Shown here: one piece after another, positions 13,217-13,307 of the stretch
Position numbering within the stretch: the stretch's first letter is position 1
Layout: the number at the start of each line of letters is the position of its first letter
Assembly: GCA_905199855.1 (NCBI GenBank)
Contig: CAJKHY010000025.1
Coordinates: forward strand, 1 to 13,307
Length of the DNA: 13,307 bases
Source of the DNA: an uncultured Clostridium sp.
Lineage (GTDB): Bacteria > Bacillota_I > Bacilli_A > RF39 > UBA660
Reading direction: 5' to 3'
The notes under the pieces: model-generated
What the model saw: only the letters and a program-made list of their open reading frames with translations
What the model was told of the DNA's origin: nothing
Databases searched by the model: none
Position numbers and translations under genes: made by a program

Positions 13217-13307
13217 AAATGCAGGTTTATAAAAAATGTTTTATTTATTAGACTTATTTCGGTTTTTAAATTAAAAAACTGCAATAAGTCTTTTAATTTA
13301 TATTAAT
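13201..13307. repeat. Terminal inverted repeat, right copy
   Basis: This is the reverse complement of 1-108, lacking one T of a T run, and it ends exactly with the window as the left copy begins with it. It has three related motifs: AGACT at 13212 and 13250 in one direction and AGACT at 13287-13291 on the other strand, each followed by a TGCAGGTTT-like or TTCGGTTT-like stretch. The last two make the palindrome. Its position downstream of veg would let the palindrome act as a terminator. Confidence 0.95.
13251..13290. repeat. 40-bp imperfect palindrome in right repeat
   Basis: Same palindrome as at 18-57. On the plus strand it is followed by CTTTTAATTTATATT, so a transcript from veg would form a hairpin with a loosely U-rich tail, a possible terminator. 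Confidence 0.75.

Noticed and set aside
1..13307. Linear replicon with telomere-like inverted ends
   Set aside because: The segment carries core chromosomal genes and no replication, telomere-resolvase or terminal-protein gene, and the repeats more simply explain contig breaks.
1..13307. Composite transposon or genomic island bounded by the repeats
   Set aside because: No transposase, integrase or cargo-type gene lies inside, and base composition looks even throughout.
1..13307. CRISPR array or defence system
   Set aside because: No regularly spaced direct repeats and no nuclease, helicase, toxin or reverse transcriptase genes were seen.

Overview
The window looks like a chromosomal piece of an endospore-forming, very AT-rich, low-GC Gram-positive bacterium (Bacilli/Firmicutes side). 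The evidence is a mix of housekeeping genes (ffh, cdaA/cdaR, ychF, tRNA-Gly) and sporulation genes (a CotD-like coat protein, the YdcC/GerS-like lipoprotein, the YabG protease with veg). The yabG-veg pair, and ychF close to a DUF951 gene, are arrangements known from Bacillus subtilis. The standard code fits: TGG encodes Trp throughout and TGA is a true stop, notably in the DUF951 gene, whose TGA overlaps the next ATG. No species can be named from sequence alone.

Layout. 1-108: one copy of an AT-rich repeat. 161-703: DUF1697 protein. 843-917: tRNA-Gly(GCC) on the minus strand with its own promoter and terminator. 1030-2337: ffh. 2428-2757: CotD-like coat protein. 2920-5101: overlapping cdaA-cdaR, the c-di-AMP synthase and its regulator, ended by a terminator. 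5102-5792: a gene-poor stretch holding nested inverted repeats, a 34-codon ORF, a two-CxxC zinc-ribbon gene broken by an in-frame TGA, and two terminators. 5793-5987 (minus) DUF378 and 6097-7095 (plus) the YdcC-like lipoprotein share a divergent promoter region. 7268-7579: an unrecognised 103-residue protein with a near-consensus promoter. 7590-11025: a minus-strand operon, DUF951 - AbgT-family transporter - ychF - DUF308 membrane protein. 11207-13160: radical SAM activase-like protein, yabG, veg. 13201-13307: the second repeat copy, inverted relative to the first.

How the genes work together. The window holds a protein-export factor (Ffh), c-di-AMP signalling (CdaA/CdaR) and a translation-associated ATPase (YchF). 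Around these are sporulation genes likely read at different stages: YdcC in the mother cell early, the coat protein and YabG late. The promoter of ydcC resembles a sigma-E site and overlaps a vegetative-type promoter of the divergent DUF378 gene.

Most striking structure: the window starts and ends in the same 107-108 bp repeat in inverted orientation, differing by one base in a T run. Each copy holds a 40-bp imperfect palindrome and three copies of an AGACT-type motif. No recombinase, transposase, CRISPR or defence gene is present, and I do not see a clear new multi-gene system. The repeat, the broken zinc-ribbon gene with its structured upstream region, and the unknown 103-residue protein are the best leads.
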